From contig JXTB01000094.1 in assembly GCA_002914805.1 (NCBI GenBank), positions 508,124 to 572,123 on the forward strand: a stretch of 64,000 nt of DNA, read 5' to 3'. This document shows, piece after piece, positions 1-11,499 of the stretch; position 1 is the stretch's first letter; each line of letters opens with the position of its first letter. This stretch comes from Parasponia andersonii. Its lineage: Eukaryota > Streptophyta > Magnoliopsida > Rosales > Cannabaceae. The notes under the pieces were generated by a model. That model was not told the origin of the DNA and made no database searches. It was given only the letters and a program-made list of their open reading frames with translations. The translations under genes were made by a program, and so were the position numbers.

Positions 1-381
1 ATCCCTGAGAAACATTCTGGAGAAAAAGGTACTCAGTCCTGAGATTGAGACCCGAGTGGTTCACAATCTCAGGACTACATATATATGAGCCATGCGTTCC
101 CGAGAGGGGCATGTACGCTTACAAAATAGAAGTATATATAAAAAAGCTTATGAGCAAGAAACAAACATATACTCATATAGAACTCATTCCTTGCTACCCA
201 AAATCAAAGACTTAAACACTGACTTAAGCATCGGAGAGTCTTTGTAGGTGGCTACCCCCGCTTCTCTGACCCTGCCTGGAGTTCAGAGTACTTTGGGAAA
301 GCGAGGACACGTGGACAGTTGGAGAACACAGTATCAGCGGTTCAGAGACACGTGGACGGCTGGTGAGAAACCGCTCCAACA
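1..381 (+). repeat. 5' LTR, 3' part only
   Basis: Positions 17-381 match 2511-2869 closely. Both end in ...CCAACA, and the first copy runs directly into a TGGCGCC primer-binding-like motif. The start of this LTR lies before the window. Confidence 0.75.
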
Positions 382-477
382 GTTTGGCGCCGTCTGTAGG
401 AAAAAGGTTGAGCATGAGAAAAAGAGTAGGAGACTCACGATTGCACTTTCCCCGAACAAAAAGCCATACAACGTCTG

Positions 478-1365
478 ATGGCACCCTCAAGGATGACAAC
501 CAGGAGCACACGTCCCGATGCCGAAGCGAGCTCCCGAGAAGCACGACCAGATCTGGAGCAGAAGCTGGATCAGATGCTTGCCGCCCTTGCAGAAGCAAAC
601 CGGAAGGCAGACATGGCCCACGAAACCGTCCTGGGTTTAAGGGACGAAGTCGCAGAGGTACGCAGAGATAACGCCCGCCTCGAGGGGTTGTTGGCAAGCG
701 AAGACAGGACTCAGCGGAGAGAAGATTTTGACGAAGAGGTCCAGCAAAAATTCGGAAGTCAACTGTGAGGAGAAGCTCCCGCACCCTCCGGGTCGCATAT
801 GCAGGGGGTACGTCAAAGTCAGTCGAGACCCCTCCAAACCAGGGGTGCAATGGGCGGAAGACGCCATAGAAGTCCAGGAGGTACGCCTCCCGACTGGAAG
901 CAAGAGATGATGGCGGAGTTGGGTAAGAGACTCAGGGCCCATCACAGCCAGACCCCCGACAATTTGGCAGAGCAAACTGTGCGAGGGATCAACCGGACGG
1001 CCTTTGCCGACTGGATCCAGATGGAGCCCAGGCCGAGGGACTTCATGACCCGGACCTTCAGGCCGTTCGAGGGAAAAACTGACCCACCCAACCACATATA
1101 CCACTTTCAGCAGAAGATGACTTTGGAAACCAGGGATGAGGCCGTGATCTGTAAAGTCTTCTCTACGACCCTGGCAGGACCAGTCCTGCTGTGGTTCAGT
1201 CAGCTCCTGGAAAAATCCATAAACGGGTTTAAAGATTTCTGCAAACTTTTCTTGAAGCAGTACGCGGGTGTACAGAGACAGCAAAAAACCATGCGAGACC
1301 TGGACCGGTTAGAGCAAGCCACAGATGAGTTTCTGCGAAAGTACCTCTCGTGTTCCTCGAGGTAA
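478..1365 (+). pseudogene. Gag remnant of the short LTR element (fossil)
   Basis: This is a gag region of plant Gypsy type. It has an acidic, arginine-rich N-terminal part likely to form a coiled coil, followed by the Retrotrans_gag core. Recognisable core blocks lie at about 1051-1344, including FEGKTDPPNHIYHFQ and, further on, a tryptophan-containing WFSQL block and the FLKQYAG block. The family builds the particle shell. The region is a broken fossil and is not expected to act. Confidence 0.7.
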
Positions 1366-1439
1366 TGTCCCAGGTCCATAACGCTGACTCGGTCTAAGCC
1401 ACAGGATCATTCGTCAGGAGCCTGCAACCAGGATCAATG

Positions 1440-1778
1440 CTATCGGACCACCTCCAGGTCAATATGTAAATTATAGAGTACCGACAGGGCAGAAAGCCCC
1501 ATCAGAATAATGATCCCGTTTGCATTCAACTGCATCGAGTGGATCCCCATCAAAGAGAAAAATTGGTAGACTAGGGGAGGAAGGAGGAATCGCAGCCAGT
1601 CCAGATGCTTTTTTCCCAAGATGATGGAACCTTCGGGGGTACAAAGGCGAAGATACCAGTCCACAAGACCCTCGACCCTTTGCAGCGTCACTCCATCAGG
1701 AAGGTAGAGTTGTCTCCTTAGAGAATCCAGCTCTGAATCCACGACGGGGCACAATTCCTGGTTTTGAATTGAAGCCAT
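1440..1778 (-). pseudogene. Antisense reading frame of the LTR element (Transposase_28 / 'gypsy-type' domain), fossil
   Basis: Read on the strand opposite to gag, this encodes about 112 residues resembling the plant domain called Transposase_28 or 'putative gypsy type transposon'. It shows the LPDGVTL block, an EGSIILG block and an LRFLLPP...QLNANG block. Tat-lineage Gypsy elements are known for extra reading frames in antisense downstream of the main genes. Finding one here, opposite to gag and before the 3' LTR, supports the Tat placement. Its function is unknown. This copy is partial. Confidence 0.6.
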
Positions 1779-2119
1779 TGTTCGAGATGCGATCGGAAGA
1801 ATAAAAGTCTCTGGAAGGGGAGAAATCGGAAACCCTAGAATTTTATGAGGCTAGAATGAGTGAAGATTTTAGTAAAGAGGCAAATGAGCATAGTTGCGGC
1901 TTTTATAAGGAGGGAGCCGAAGAGTTTTTCTGGAAAGGGGGAGAACAAAGGAGACCGAACAGTCGGAATTTCAAAATTCAAATAGATTTTGTGACATGGG
2001 ATGGCGTGCCTCCGCGTCCGCAGGGAGGGAGCCACATGCACCCCCCAGATTGGAGGAACGGATAAACGATTTCCCCACTTGACGAGCACTAATCCGTCAA
2101 GTAGGGAAATAGGGGCAGT

Positions 2120-2869
2120 TGTGGGACCCGTTCCAAATCATGCACCACGTGGACGATTAAGTGGCAGAGCAGGTCACCAACAGGGCCCACCGTCCGACAT
2201 GTGTCAAGAATGATTAGCTAAAGGTCGTGCGGGTCACACATGATATCACAATCGGCCGTTGGGCCATCCGAGATTAGGGCCGGGCTCATCGCTAACCCTG
2301 TGCAAGCTCGGCCCAGTCCGACCCTTACCTCGATAGCTGGGGGTCAGAAGTCCCAAGGGTCTTCCGCCAAAATACGATGGAAAGCAATTCACAACTCCAG
2401 ACCCAGACAGAGCATTTAATGTGGTCCTGGGTAGGCGTGCACAGGGGAGGGGGGCAAGCTGTCCTGACAAAATGACGATTTGACCAAATCTCACCCCCGA
2501 CAGATTCAANCTGGAGAAAAAGGTACTCAGTCCTGAGATTGAGACCCGAGTGGTTCACAATCTCAGGACTACATATATATGAGCCATGCATTCCCGAGAG
2601 GGGCATGTACACTTACAAAAAAGAAGTATATATAAAAAAGCTTATGAGTAAGAAACAAACATATACTCATATAGAACTCATTCTTTGCTACCCAAAATCA
2701 AAGACTAACCACTGACTTAAGCATCGGAGAATCTTTACAGGTGGCTACCCCCGCCTCTCCGACCCTACCTAGAGTTCAGAGTAGGAAAGCGAGGATATGT
2801 GGACAGTTGGAGAACACAGCATCAGCAGTTCAGAGACACGTGGACGGCTGGTGAGAAACCGCTCCAACA
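2120..2869 (+). repeat. 3' LTR of the gag-only element
   Basis: It starts at a TGTGGGACCC sequence just after a purine-rich stretch, and ends in CCAACA at 2869. From 2511 on it matches 17-381. A single N at 2510 interrupts it and may be an assembly join. The start is inferred from the TG and the purine tract, since no second copy of that part is in the window. Confidence 0.6.
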
Positions 2870-3794
2870 ACTAGTACCAAAAATAATTTTCATTTTCACT
2901 CCGATTTTGTCCTTTCATTTTGATTTCCCGAATATCATTTCTCATAGCAAATATCAAAAAACCCTTTGTTGCTCTTTTAAGAGGGTCAGTCAATATATAG
3001 CTTTAGTTCTATTTATTTGTGGGTTTTCAAAATTCTTTCCAAAGGTGCTTCCTTCCTTGTTTCCTTTTCCATAAGCTCCATTCTGAGAATCTTGTTGAAG
3101 CAAGCTTCAGAGCTTTTTCCAACTAGAACTCTTGTCAGCCCTTTGTAACATACCGGTTCCACTCGGTACTCGTTATATCCACTCACGAGTCTCTAGCTTA
3201 TTCTGCCGGTGTTATATACGTAATAGCTATATTTAAAGGTGAGCTCTTTAACTCCATTTTGTTTTCATTCTTCGGGTTTTGAGTCTCTTTGAGTTTAACA
3301 AAGTCATTCATCAGTTTTGCTTACACTTTCTCTTGATTTCTGTGATGATCATATGATTCATTCTTTTGTGTTGTTTGTATTTCCAGAGAGGCTAAACTCT
3401 TATTAGAGTAGAGAACTAGAACAGAAAGGACTAGTGTGAAGCCAAAAAAGGAGGTTCCTTATTAATCTTCCCTCCTTCGTGACAAACTTCTTTTTCTTTT
3501 TCTTTTTTTCTTTTTTTTTTTTGTTTTGAAAATCTTCCATTTCATTTAGGAAGATCTCTTTTATTAAACATATCTTATCACATCTGTCTAGTAAGTGTAT
3601 CCAATTTATTTTGGTACGATTATATTTGAGCTGTGCGAATTGATTAAACACACTTACTCTTCCATACTTGCTTATGCGTGATTTTTGGGGTGAGTTTTCA
3701 ATCTCTATTCTTCATTCTTTCTCGGCTAACCTTCATGGTGTTCTTTAGCTCAATCCCTTGGTTTGGTATTTTATGGACTATAAGAAAGATAAAA
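2870..3794. other. Unassigned stretch, probably terminal or LTR part of the larger Gypsy element
   Basis: I see no coding capacity in this stretch. It contains a TATA-like segment (about 2991-2999) and pyrimidine-rich stretches, so it may be LTR or UTR sequence of the element whose antisense frame continues beyond the CACTA insertion. No matching second copy was found by eye, so the assignment is only positional. Confidence 0.3.
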
Positions 3795-3799
3795 ATCAT

Positions 3800-4175
3800 C
3801 CCATTGTGGCTCAGGTGTGGCACCATTTTTGAGCATGATGAACCTCTTACGACTTGGGTGCGGCGTCATTTTTGAGCATAAAGAATCATTTACGGCTCGG
3901 GTGCGGTGTCACCCTTGAGCGTGAAGATGAGAAGAAAGAGAAAATTATTCCTTTGTGGCTCGGGTGTGGCATCACCCTTAGGCTTGAAGCACCTTTAATA
4001 GCTTTGGTGTGGTGTCACCTTGAACACGATGAACCTTTAGTAGCTTGGTGCGATGTCACCCTTGAGCATGGCAGACCTTATGCAGCTTGGCTGCAGTAGC
4101 ACCCTTGAGTATAGTGATTACAACTTTGGTGTGGCGTCATCTTAAAACATAAAGAGCTTTTTGCGGCTGGGTTTG
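3800..4175. repeat. Degenerate tandem repeat, unit about 43 bp, about 8 copies
   Basis: Units follow the pattern GGCTCGGGTGYGGYGTCACC, then CTTGAGCATGAAGAACCTTTA, repeated from about 3807 to 4170 with substitutions and one longer spacer near 3925-3955. The array lies downstream of the antisense frame of the minus-strand Gypsy element, once the CACTA insertion is set aside. Tat/Ogre elements are known to carry variable tandem repeats in their 3' untranslated region, and this fits that pattern. Confidence 0.7.
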
Positions 4176-4648
4176 TAGCTTGGCTGGGCTTAGCTGAGTG
4201 GTGATGTATTCTTATCAACATGCCCTCCAACAATCAACTTGTCAACATGCCCTTCAATAATCAACGTAGAGATTTAGTTCTAGAGTAGCTATGATTGGGC
4301 AAGCTGGTTCTTTGGTAGTTTTAGCTTCGATGTCGACTCTATTATGCTAAACGGAGCAATCATTTCTGTATACAACTTAGACATCAACTTGGTCAAGCTT
4401 GGCTGAGTTGATTTCTTTTGGATATTGGCTCAGTAAGACTTTGCCAAGCTGATCTCTCAGTGACGTATTTTCGATACTTTGTCTTCTATGTTTTGAACTT
4501 TATCTAGAGAAGCACCAATTCTATATGTTGCTGAGTTTTTTCCATTTTTCTTTCAGTGGACTTTCAAGTTTCAACGGGCGCTTTAGATATCCCTTCTTTT
4601 GGCTATTATAACTTCTTCCTTGTTAAGCCTATCTAGTAACCCTATTTT
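4176..4648. other. Flank of the CACTA insertion, non-coding
   Basis: This is non-coding, with partly repeated segments (such as CAACATGCCC twice at about 4217-4253, and recurring GCTGAG/GCTGGTTC motifs). It is probably continuing untranslated region of the disrupted Gypsy element. The last three bases, TTT, are the target duplicate of the CACTA element. Confidence 0.4.
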
Positions 4649-4850
4649 CACTACAACAAAAAAAGATTTTCAAGGCATTTTATAAGTGCCTTGAAAGCTT
4701 TTTACGGCACCCACAAAAACGCCTTGGTTCCAGGTGCCGTAATAGGCGTTGGCTACGAAGGCGCTTAACAGGCGCCGTGGAAGATGTCTTTCACAGCACC
4801 TCCAAGTCGCCTTGGAAGATAATTTTCAGGAGGTATTTGTAACGTATTTG
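4649..4850. repeat. CACTA left terminal and subterminal repeats
   Basis: The terminal CACTACAACAAAAAAAG is followed by short repeats such as AAGGCATTTT/AGTGCCTTG, GGCGCTTAACAGGCGCCGTG and CGCCTTGG in direct and inverted order. In CACTA elements such subterminal motifs bind the accessory transposition protein. Confidence 0.75.
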
Positions 4851-5099
4851 TCTATACTACTACCTGGAATTTTATAAATATAATCCAAATTCATTACATA
4901 CACCAAATATTTGAAATAAAATGGAATATAAATATATATTTACATACTAATATTAAATTAACATAATAACTTGATCATAATCATATCCATATAGTCTATA
5001 TAAACTAAGTATATATATATATTAGTTTTTTAAGCCAAACTAACATGATCATCAAAGACTACATATAGTTTAAATAAACAAAGATTAAGAACCTCAAAT

Positions 5100-7286
5100 G
5101 AGAAATTGTATTAGTTCTTCGACCCACTCTTCAAGAAGTCCGTTGATATCATCCTTTGTATAGAAATTTTGTCCATTAAACTACAAATTCAAACACCTTA
5201 TTTGTTAGAAAGTTATCAATCAAACTATAAATTAGAATAGAACTAATAAAACATATGGTTACATACCATTGTGGTAAATGATTTAACATTGGCTTGTTCA
5301 ATGACTTCTCTCATAAATTTACATATGTAGAATCTGCACTCAACACTTGTCGGTTGTCTTGGGCACTATACATAAGCATAAAGTAAACATAAGTAATTTT
5401 AATTAATCTTCTACCCAACAAGTATTATTAATTAAAGTTTAGTACTTTTATTAACTTATAAATTGGACCATTTGGTCTTCCTTTCTTCCCTTTTTCTACA
5501 TTATATATGTTGAATGCACTTTGAATTGGAAATGCGCAAACACAATAATAAAAAATTAGCAATAACAACCATAAGTAAAAATACCATAAGAAACTGAACT
5601 ATAACAAAATAACTATTAGAGAACTTACTCGATCATTGTTAAACCAATTTCCTCACGGAGAGCTAAGCCGAGAGGTTCTAGAAACCATGCATAATCTTTG
5701 AGAGGATAAATGATAAGCAACATCCAATGTTCCCTACTCATAAAATTGATGATAAAGATTATTAATAATGTAACAATTAACTTCATATAGGAAGTAGTTG
5801 ATCATATGATAATTTGTTAAGTTTAAAATCTTACCCATGATTCCAAGGTGTAATTAGAAATTGATGTTCATTCTCTATGGATAACATCCGGGTTGCTAAA
5901 CTTATAGCATGATCCTCATATGGACCACCTTCTGTAGCAACTACACTAGGATCCATGAATATATACCTAGCTTGATAGCCATATTGGGTCACTAAATGGT
6001 GTAAATGCCTACAATTACAAAATACAATGTGAATTAAGTGTTGTATTATATAATTGCCAACTATAGATACATGTAAATATATGAAGTTCTATATATATTA
6101 AAAAAATAAACTTCTTACCTTATGTATAACGTAATAGGCACGACCCCAATCTTTTGTAACGTGCAAAACTTAATTATGTCTTCTTTGAATACGAGCAAAC
6201 GAAAGGCATCTCCAAACACTTCTTCATCAAAGGGAATATTAACAACAACACCTCCATCCACTCCTTGAATGATATTCAATAGTAATCTTATAAAAGCTGG
6301 TGCACCATCAACAAATTTAAATTGTATTTGTGTAACTGATTCCACTTTCTTTCTTTGTGGATGTACTTTTTCTTGTGTTTGAGGTGGCTGTGGTTGTAAA
6401 GATTTATTCTTCCCCGTTTGATACATATTTATATCATTAAATTCTTAAAATCCAAATAAATGATGAAATGTTAACAAACAAGTTAATAATTCACATTAGA
6501 ATTCAATAAAGGATGAATTTATTTAGAAAATGGTTCTGCATACCAAATTATCTTCAAAGATGACAAGTATCTTAGGCTATGCAAGATGCGATCTAAGTGC
6601 ATCACCTATCAATCTTATATCATCATCTGGATTTGGAATAGGAATTAGGGCTGTAGTATCAAGAACAACTTCTACTGATACACGAAAATTATTCTCCCCC
6701 AATTCTCTGCCGTGAATAATAGTTGATGAGGTTGACTCTTGTACATATCCTAAAGCAACTATGTTATCACGAGACCTCACTACAAACTTACATGGTCGGT
6801 TCTACAATATAAAAAATCAAACACAATTTATAAATACAAGTAGTTAATAAACAAATAAGAAAGAAACTCATATAAATATACTTTTTTGAGTCGTGAAGAT
6901 GTTCCTACAGCCACTATTGGATTTACATGTATCTCTTGTGGTTGCACTTCTTCCCTTTGAATTTCTGGCCATGAAGGAGTTGTATTAGAACCACCGACAT
7001 TACTTTGTTGTCCTGCTTGAATCTTAGCAATTTTTGCTTTGAACCATTCTTCTTGTTCTTTAAGCATTTGTTGCATCTTGCGTGTTTGTTCATCTTGCCA
7101 TTGTTTCAAATCAAATGATTGTTGCTTCTTTGTTGGAGCATGTTGATGAAAATATTGTCCGTGGCTAACGTAAAATCCCATTCCCCGTACACGGCCAGAA
7201 TATTCAAGAGTGTCTAAAGCCATTGTTAAGATATCATTAAAACCGTCTATCTCGAGATGGTATAAAATATTGTCTATGGCTAACAT
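5100..7286 (-). pseudogene. CACTA second gene: Transposase_24-like region plus Ulp1 (C48) protease domain
   Basis: Minus-strand blocks run in this order: the SGRVRGMGFYVSHGQYFH block (about 7200-7140) with a Gln/Lys-rich coiled coil (7120-7010); an IHGRELGENNFRVSVEVVLD block (about 6735-6660); an FGDAFRLL...DIIKFC block (about 6220-6150); then a Ulp1-type peptidase. The peptidase has FLITPWNHG near 5855, the segment with the catalytic His near 5730, and TSVECRFYICKFM with a candidate catalytic Cys codon at 5335-5337. In plant CACTA elements the second gene often ends in a Ulp1 domain; these domains remove SUMO in host proteins, but their role in the transposon is unsettled. Exons are separated by AT-rich introns. 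I could not confirm every splice site, and the copy appears worn. Confidence 0.65.
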
Positions 7287-7339
7287 GAAATCCCATTCCC
7301 CATACTTTGTGATGGTGTAAATTGATAAACATCATCTGC

Positions 7340-8109
7340 ACCTTCATTTTCCATGTCAATAATTACCTGCTAAATAATAAAACCACAAATGTAGATAAAA
7401 AATTAAGATAGAAAATAATAAGCATGTAAACATAAGAGATAATATATCTAAAAAAACAAAACATCAATCCATAAAGATATAAAAATGAAACAAAAATATA
7501 TAACTTATTTGATTTGTACCTTATTGGTTTCTTTCTTTGATTATCAATCCAAATACCTTCATCATCATCTCGTAGACATGTAACATTACATTCATTAATG
7601 TCTTCTATCAAAGCCTCCACCGAAAATCCTTTTGAGAATATTTCATAAGCAACAAGTATTTCGTTCTCATCTTCAACTCCTAAATTTTGATATTCTTTTG
7701 GTTTTGTTGCAAGAACAATTGACCATTGAGCATCAAGTAGATCATTGACATAAAATACTTATTTTGCTTGTGTTGCTAATATAAATGGATCATTCTTGTG
7801 ACCTATTCGGTTTAGATCAACTAAAGTGAAGCCTAAATCATCTTCTCTAACCCCATGGTTACTCTCCACCCATTGACACATAAACACCGGGAACCGAAAT
7901 GTGACAAAATCAAGTTTCCAAATTTCCTCGATAACACCATAGTATACCATATCACCCTCTATTGGGTTTTTATCCTTCGAGCTTGAAAATTGTATAGTTT
8001 TTACAATAATACTTATCCCACTATTTTGGGTTGTTCTTATGTTGTCGCGGTCTCTTGTGCAAAAATGAACACTGTTAACTTGATAAGCATTATACTTAAT
8101 TATATCCAA
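7340..8109 (-). pseudogene. DUF4216-containing C-terminal part of the CACTA TNP2 transposase
   Basis: The residues around 8050-7760 match the DUF4216 pattern of plant TNP2 proteins: TQNSGISI, SSSKDKNP, MVYYGVIEEIWKLD and DDLGFTLVDLNRIGHKNDPFILA blocks. The following minus-strand sequence (7740-7540) continues with QWSIVLATKPKEYQ-type residues. It is separated from the DUF4218 part by about 330 bases of AT-rich sequence with one N (8112), likely an intron. Its role in transposition is not known. Confidence 0.65.
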
Positions 8110-8438
8110 TGNTTGCCTTATTCATTTCAACTATAATCTATTCAAAATGCAAAATTAACAATTAGAAAACCCAACATATTAGTACTCATACTCTAAAATA
8201 GGGAAAAAATGAAATCAAACTATTATTTGTAACAACTAATTGGAATTACCCGTTCACGAAACCAACTAATAAAAGTTCGATGATGTTCATCATGGATCTA
8301 CTTCTCTCTTTTTGATTTCATTAAGAATTATGTTTTAATCCAATTTAAATGCTCCCTTCAACAAATCATCCCCAAAGAAAACCATTATTATTAAAGAATT
8401 CAACATTTAATCAATACAAATCTAATTCACAATAAAAC

Positions 8439-11400
8439 TTACTCGATGAAAGGTTGGACTTCAGCTATATTTTGTAACACAGTATGATATGTTTGGTCTA
8501 GTTGTTCTAGTTTAACTGTACACATGAAACCACCACTTATGCTTTCATTAATATTTAAAGATGCGGATGCTCCGATAGCTTCTACATTTGCCAAATACTC
8601 AGAACAAAACTCAACAGCTTCTTCTGCGATATAACACTCTACAATGCATCTTTCTGGCCGGCTTCGATTTCTAACATATCCTTTTAGAATTTTTATGTAT
8701 TTCTCAAATGGATACATCCATCTCAAATAAATAGGACCAGATAACTTCATTTCTCTAACCAAATGTACAGTAAGATGTATCATTATATCAAAAAAACTAG
8801 GAAGAAAAAACTGCTCGAACATGCACAATGTTACAACAAGTTCACGTTATAGTTCGTCTAACTTGGATACATCGACCACCTTAGAACAAATTCCATTAAA
8901 AAATAAGCATAATCTGGTGATTGCATATCGAACATTTTTAGGTAATACGGACCTAATCGCTATAGGTAGCAGATGTTGCATTAGTGTATAACAATCATGA
9001 GATTTAAGTCCAACTAGTTTCAAATTGTTCATATCCATTAATGTTCTAATATTAGAAGAATAACCTTCAGGAACCTTCACATTAAATAAAGATTGACACA
9101 ATTGATATTTTTCTTCCTTTTTTAATGTGAAGCAAACAGGGGGTAAATATGTTCGCTTTTCCCCCACTTTAGGAGCTAACTCTTTTCGAATACCCACGTC
9201 AATAAGATCCATACGGGCACCAATACTATACTTATTCTTCCTTGGAATATTTAATAAAGTTCCAATTATACTATCACATTTGTTCTTCTCAATATGCATG
9301 ACATCTAAGTTATATCTCAGAAGTAAATGTTGCCAATACTCCAACTCAAAGAATATAGATTTCTTCTTCCAACAACTCTTTAGGATTTTTACAACCTTCA
9401 CATTACTGCGTCTTTTTCTTTTCTTACTGATATCACTTATTTTAACCTTTCCAAGCTTAAATTCGAGCTTAGAGACTGTTTCTAGTATCTCTGTTAGAGA
9501 CTATCCCAGTTAAAGATTATGGTGCCAATTCAAATTCTTGAGAACCATTAAATACTTTTTTCCAATTTCTGTATACATGTTTGCGAGGTAAAAATCTTCT
9601 ATGGCCCATATAACTCAATTTTCTAGCATGTGTTAAGAATTGACAACTTGTTTTCTCATCACAAATAGGACATGCTTTATATCCTTTAGTGAAAAACCCA
9701 GACAAATTCCCATATGTAGGGAAGTCATTGATTGTCCATAGTAACACAGCCTTGAGAGTAAAATCTTTATCCTTATATGCATCATAGGCTTTCACACCAT
9801 CATTCCACAAACTGTTCAACTCATCAATCAACAGGGCTAANTCTCAATATGCATGACATCTAAGTTATATCTCAGAAGTAAATGTTGCCAATACTCCAAC
9901 TCAAAGAATATAGATTTCTTCTTCCAACAACTCTTTAGGATTTTTACAACCTTCACATTACTGCGTCTTTTTCTTTTCTTACTGATATCACTTATTTTAA
10001 CCTTTCCAAGCTTAAATTCGAGCTTAGAGACTGTTTCTAGTATCTCTGTTAGAGACTATCCCAGTTAAAGATTATGGTGCCAATTCAAATTCTTGAGAAC
10101 CATTAAATACTTTTTTCCAATTTCTGTATATATGTTTGCGAGGTAAAAATCTTCTATGGCCCATATAACTCAATTTTCTAGCATGTGTTAAGAATTGACA
10201 ACTTGTTTTCTCATCACAAATAGGACATGCTTTATATCCTTTAGTGAAAAACCCAGACAAATTCCCATATGTAGGGAAGTCATTGATTGTCCATAGTAAC
10301 ACAGCCTTGAGAGTAAAATCTTTATCCTTATATGCATCATAGGCTTTCACACCATCATTCCACAAACTGTTCAACTCATCAATCAACAGGGCTAAATATA
10401 CATCAATGTCATTACCAGGTTGTTTAGGTCCTGATATTAATATTGTAAGAAGTGTAAACTTTCTTTTCATACACAACCATGGAGGAAGATTATAGATTAC
10501 AAGTATTACAGGCTAACAACTATATTTGCTACTTAGAGTTGTATGAGGATTAATACCATCCACAGATAGACCAAGACGAAGATTCCTTGGATCACTTCCA
10601 AAAGAAGGCCATTTGTAATCTATTGTTTTCTAAGCCAGTGAATCGGCTGGATGTCTAAGTTTACCATCTTCTATCCTCTCATTCGCATGCCATATTAGAT
10701 TTTTAGCATACTCACGATTTCGGAATAGATGGGTAAAACGAGGAATTGGAAGAATATACCACAAAACCTTAGCAGGGGTTCCAACTTTTACCTCTTTAGA
10801 ATTCTTATTTTGTTGCCACCTAGGCTCACCACATACTGGACAACAAATTGCATCTTTAAATTTCTTTCGATATAAAATACAATCATTTGGGCAAGCATGA
10901 ATTTTCTCATATTGCATACCCAATGAGCATAAAGTCTTTTTAGCCTCATAAAATAAAGGTGGCATCTCATTATCATTTGACAATATTTCTCCTAGTAAAG
11001 CTAACAAGTCTGAAAAACTCTTATCACTCCATCTATGTCTTGCTTTCAAATTATACAATTTCAATAATGTAGACAACTTTGTAAATTTCGTACAACCCGG
11101 ATAGATCGGTTTCTCAGCATCATTAAGCAATGATTGAAACTTAATAGGATCTACATCTGTTTCATACTGTGCATCATCAATCATTTCAAAAAGATCATTA
11201 TTTAAATCTAACTCATAATCATCTCTTATACTCTTCTTGGATGAAAATCCGGTAATTGGAACCTTTTCACTATGCCAAATCCATTGTTTGTAACTTTGAT
11301 CTATTCCATTGAAATATAAGTGTTCTTTTATCTTTTTAACACTTATCTTTTGCAAATTTCCATATTTAATACACGGGCATGGAATTAAATTGGAATCTTT

Positions 11401-11499
11401 GACATTTTTAATAGCAAACTCCAAAAAGCTACCAACTACCTTTCTATATTCCGTTGATAGTCTATCCGCCAATATCCATTCATTATCCATTCTAAGCAC
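8439..11499 (-). pseudogene. CACTA TNP2-type transposase (Transpos_assoc, Transposase_21, DUF4218)
   Basis: It starts at 11499 (MLRMDNEWILADRLSTEYRK), followed by a Transpos_assoc zinc-type block (IPCPCIKYGN). Transposase_21 blocks come next (RHRWSDKSFSDLL, HACPNDCILYRK, CCPVCGEPRW, then NDFPTYGNLSG and YKACPICDEKT). Then RYNLDVMHIEKN, KRTYLPP and GLKSHDCYTLMQ lead into DUF4218 (8828-8439: FFLPSFFDIMIHL, YLRWMYPFEKY, EECYIAEEAVEF-like). The enzyme cuts and joins CACTA ends. The frame is interrupted: a TAG stands at 10630 where the family has Trp (DSxAW), and another stop lies near 8847. Part of it (9842-10395) is a near-copy of 9287-9840 across a single N and should be counted once. Confidence 0.8.
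9287..10395. repeat. 554-bp near-identical direct repeat around a single N (9841): probable assembly artefact
   Basis: 9287-9840 and 9842-10395 are both 554 bp. They read the same except for at least one substitution (about 9577 versus 10132). The boundary is exactly one N. The same part of the transposase gene is thus shown twice. A true tandem duplication ending exactly at an N is unlikely. Confidence 0.85.

Larger units (their letters stand above)
1..2869 (+). mobile_element. Gag-only Gypsy-type LTR element (Tat-like), fossil, 5' end outside window
   Basis: The window opens inside the 5' LTR, which ends at 381. A primer-binding-type TGGCGCC motif follows at 385, then a gag region (478-1365), an antisense reading frame (1778-1440), a purine-rich tract (about 2101-2117) and the 3' LTR (about 2120-2869). 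No protease, reverse transcriptase, RNase H or integrase is visible, so this looks like a short non-autonomous derivative. The two LTR stretches that can be compared (17-381 and 2511-2869) differ by roughly 5% by eye, mostly transitions. That suggests an age of a few million years at usual plant rates. A possible 5-bp target duplicate, actag, follows at 2870-2874, but its partner is outside the window. The Tat placement is an inference from the gag, the PBS type and the antisense ORF. The element is broken. Confidence 0.75.

Noticed and set aside
2246-2612. Minus-strand frames in the 3' LTR
   Set aside because: They overlap the LTR, one crosses the single N, and no protein family is recognisable.
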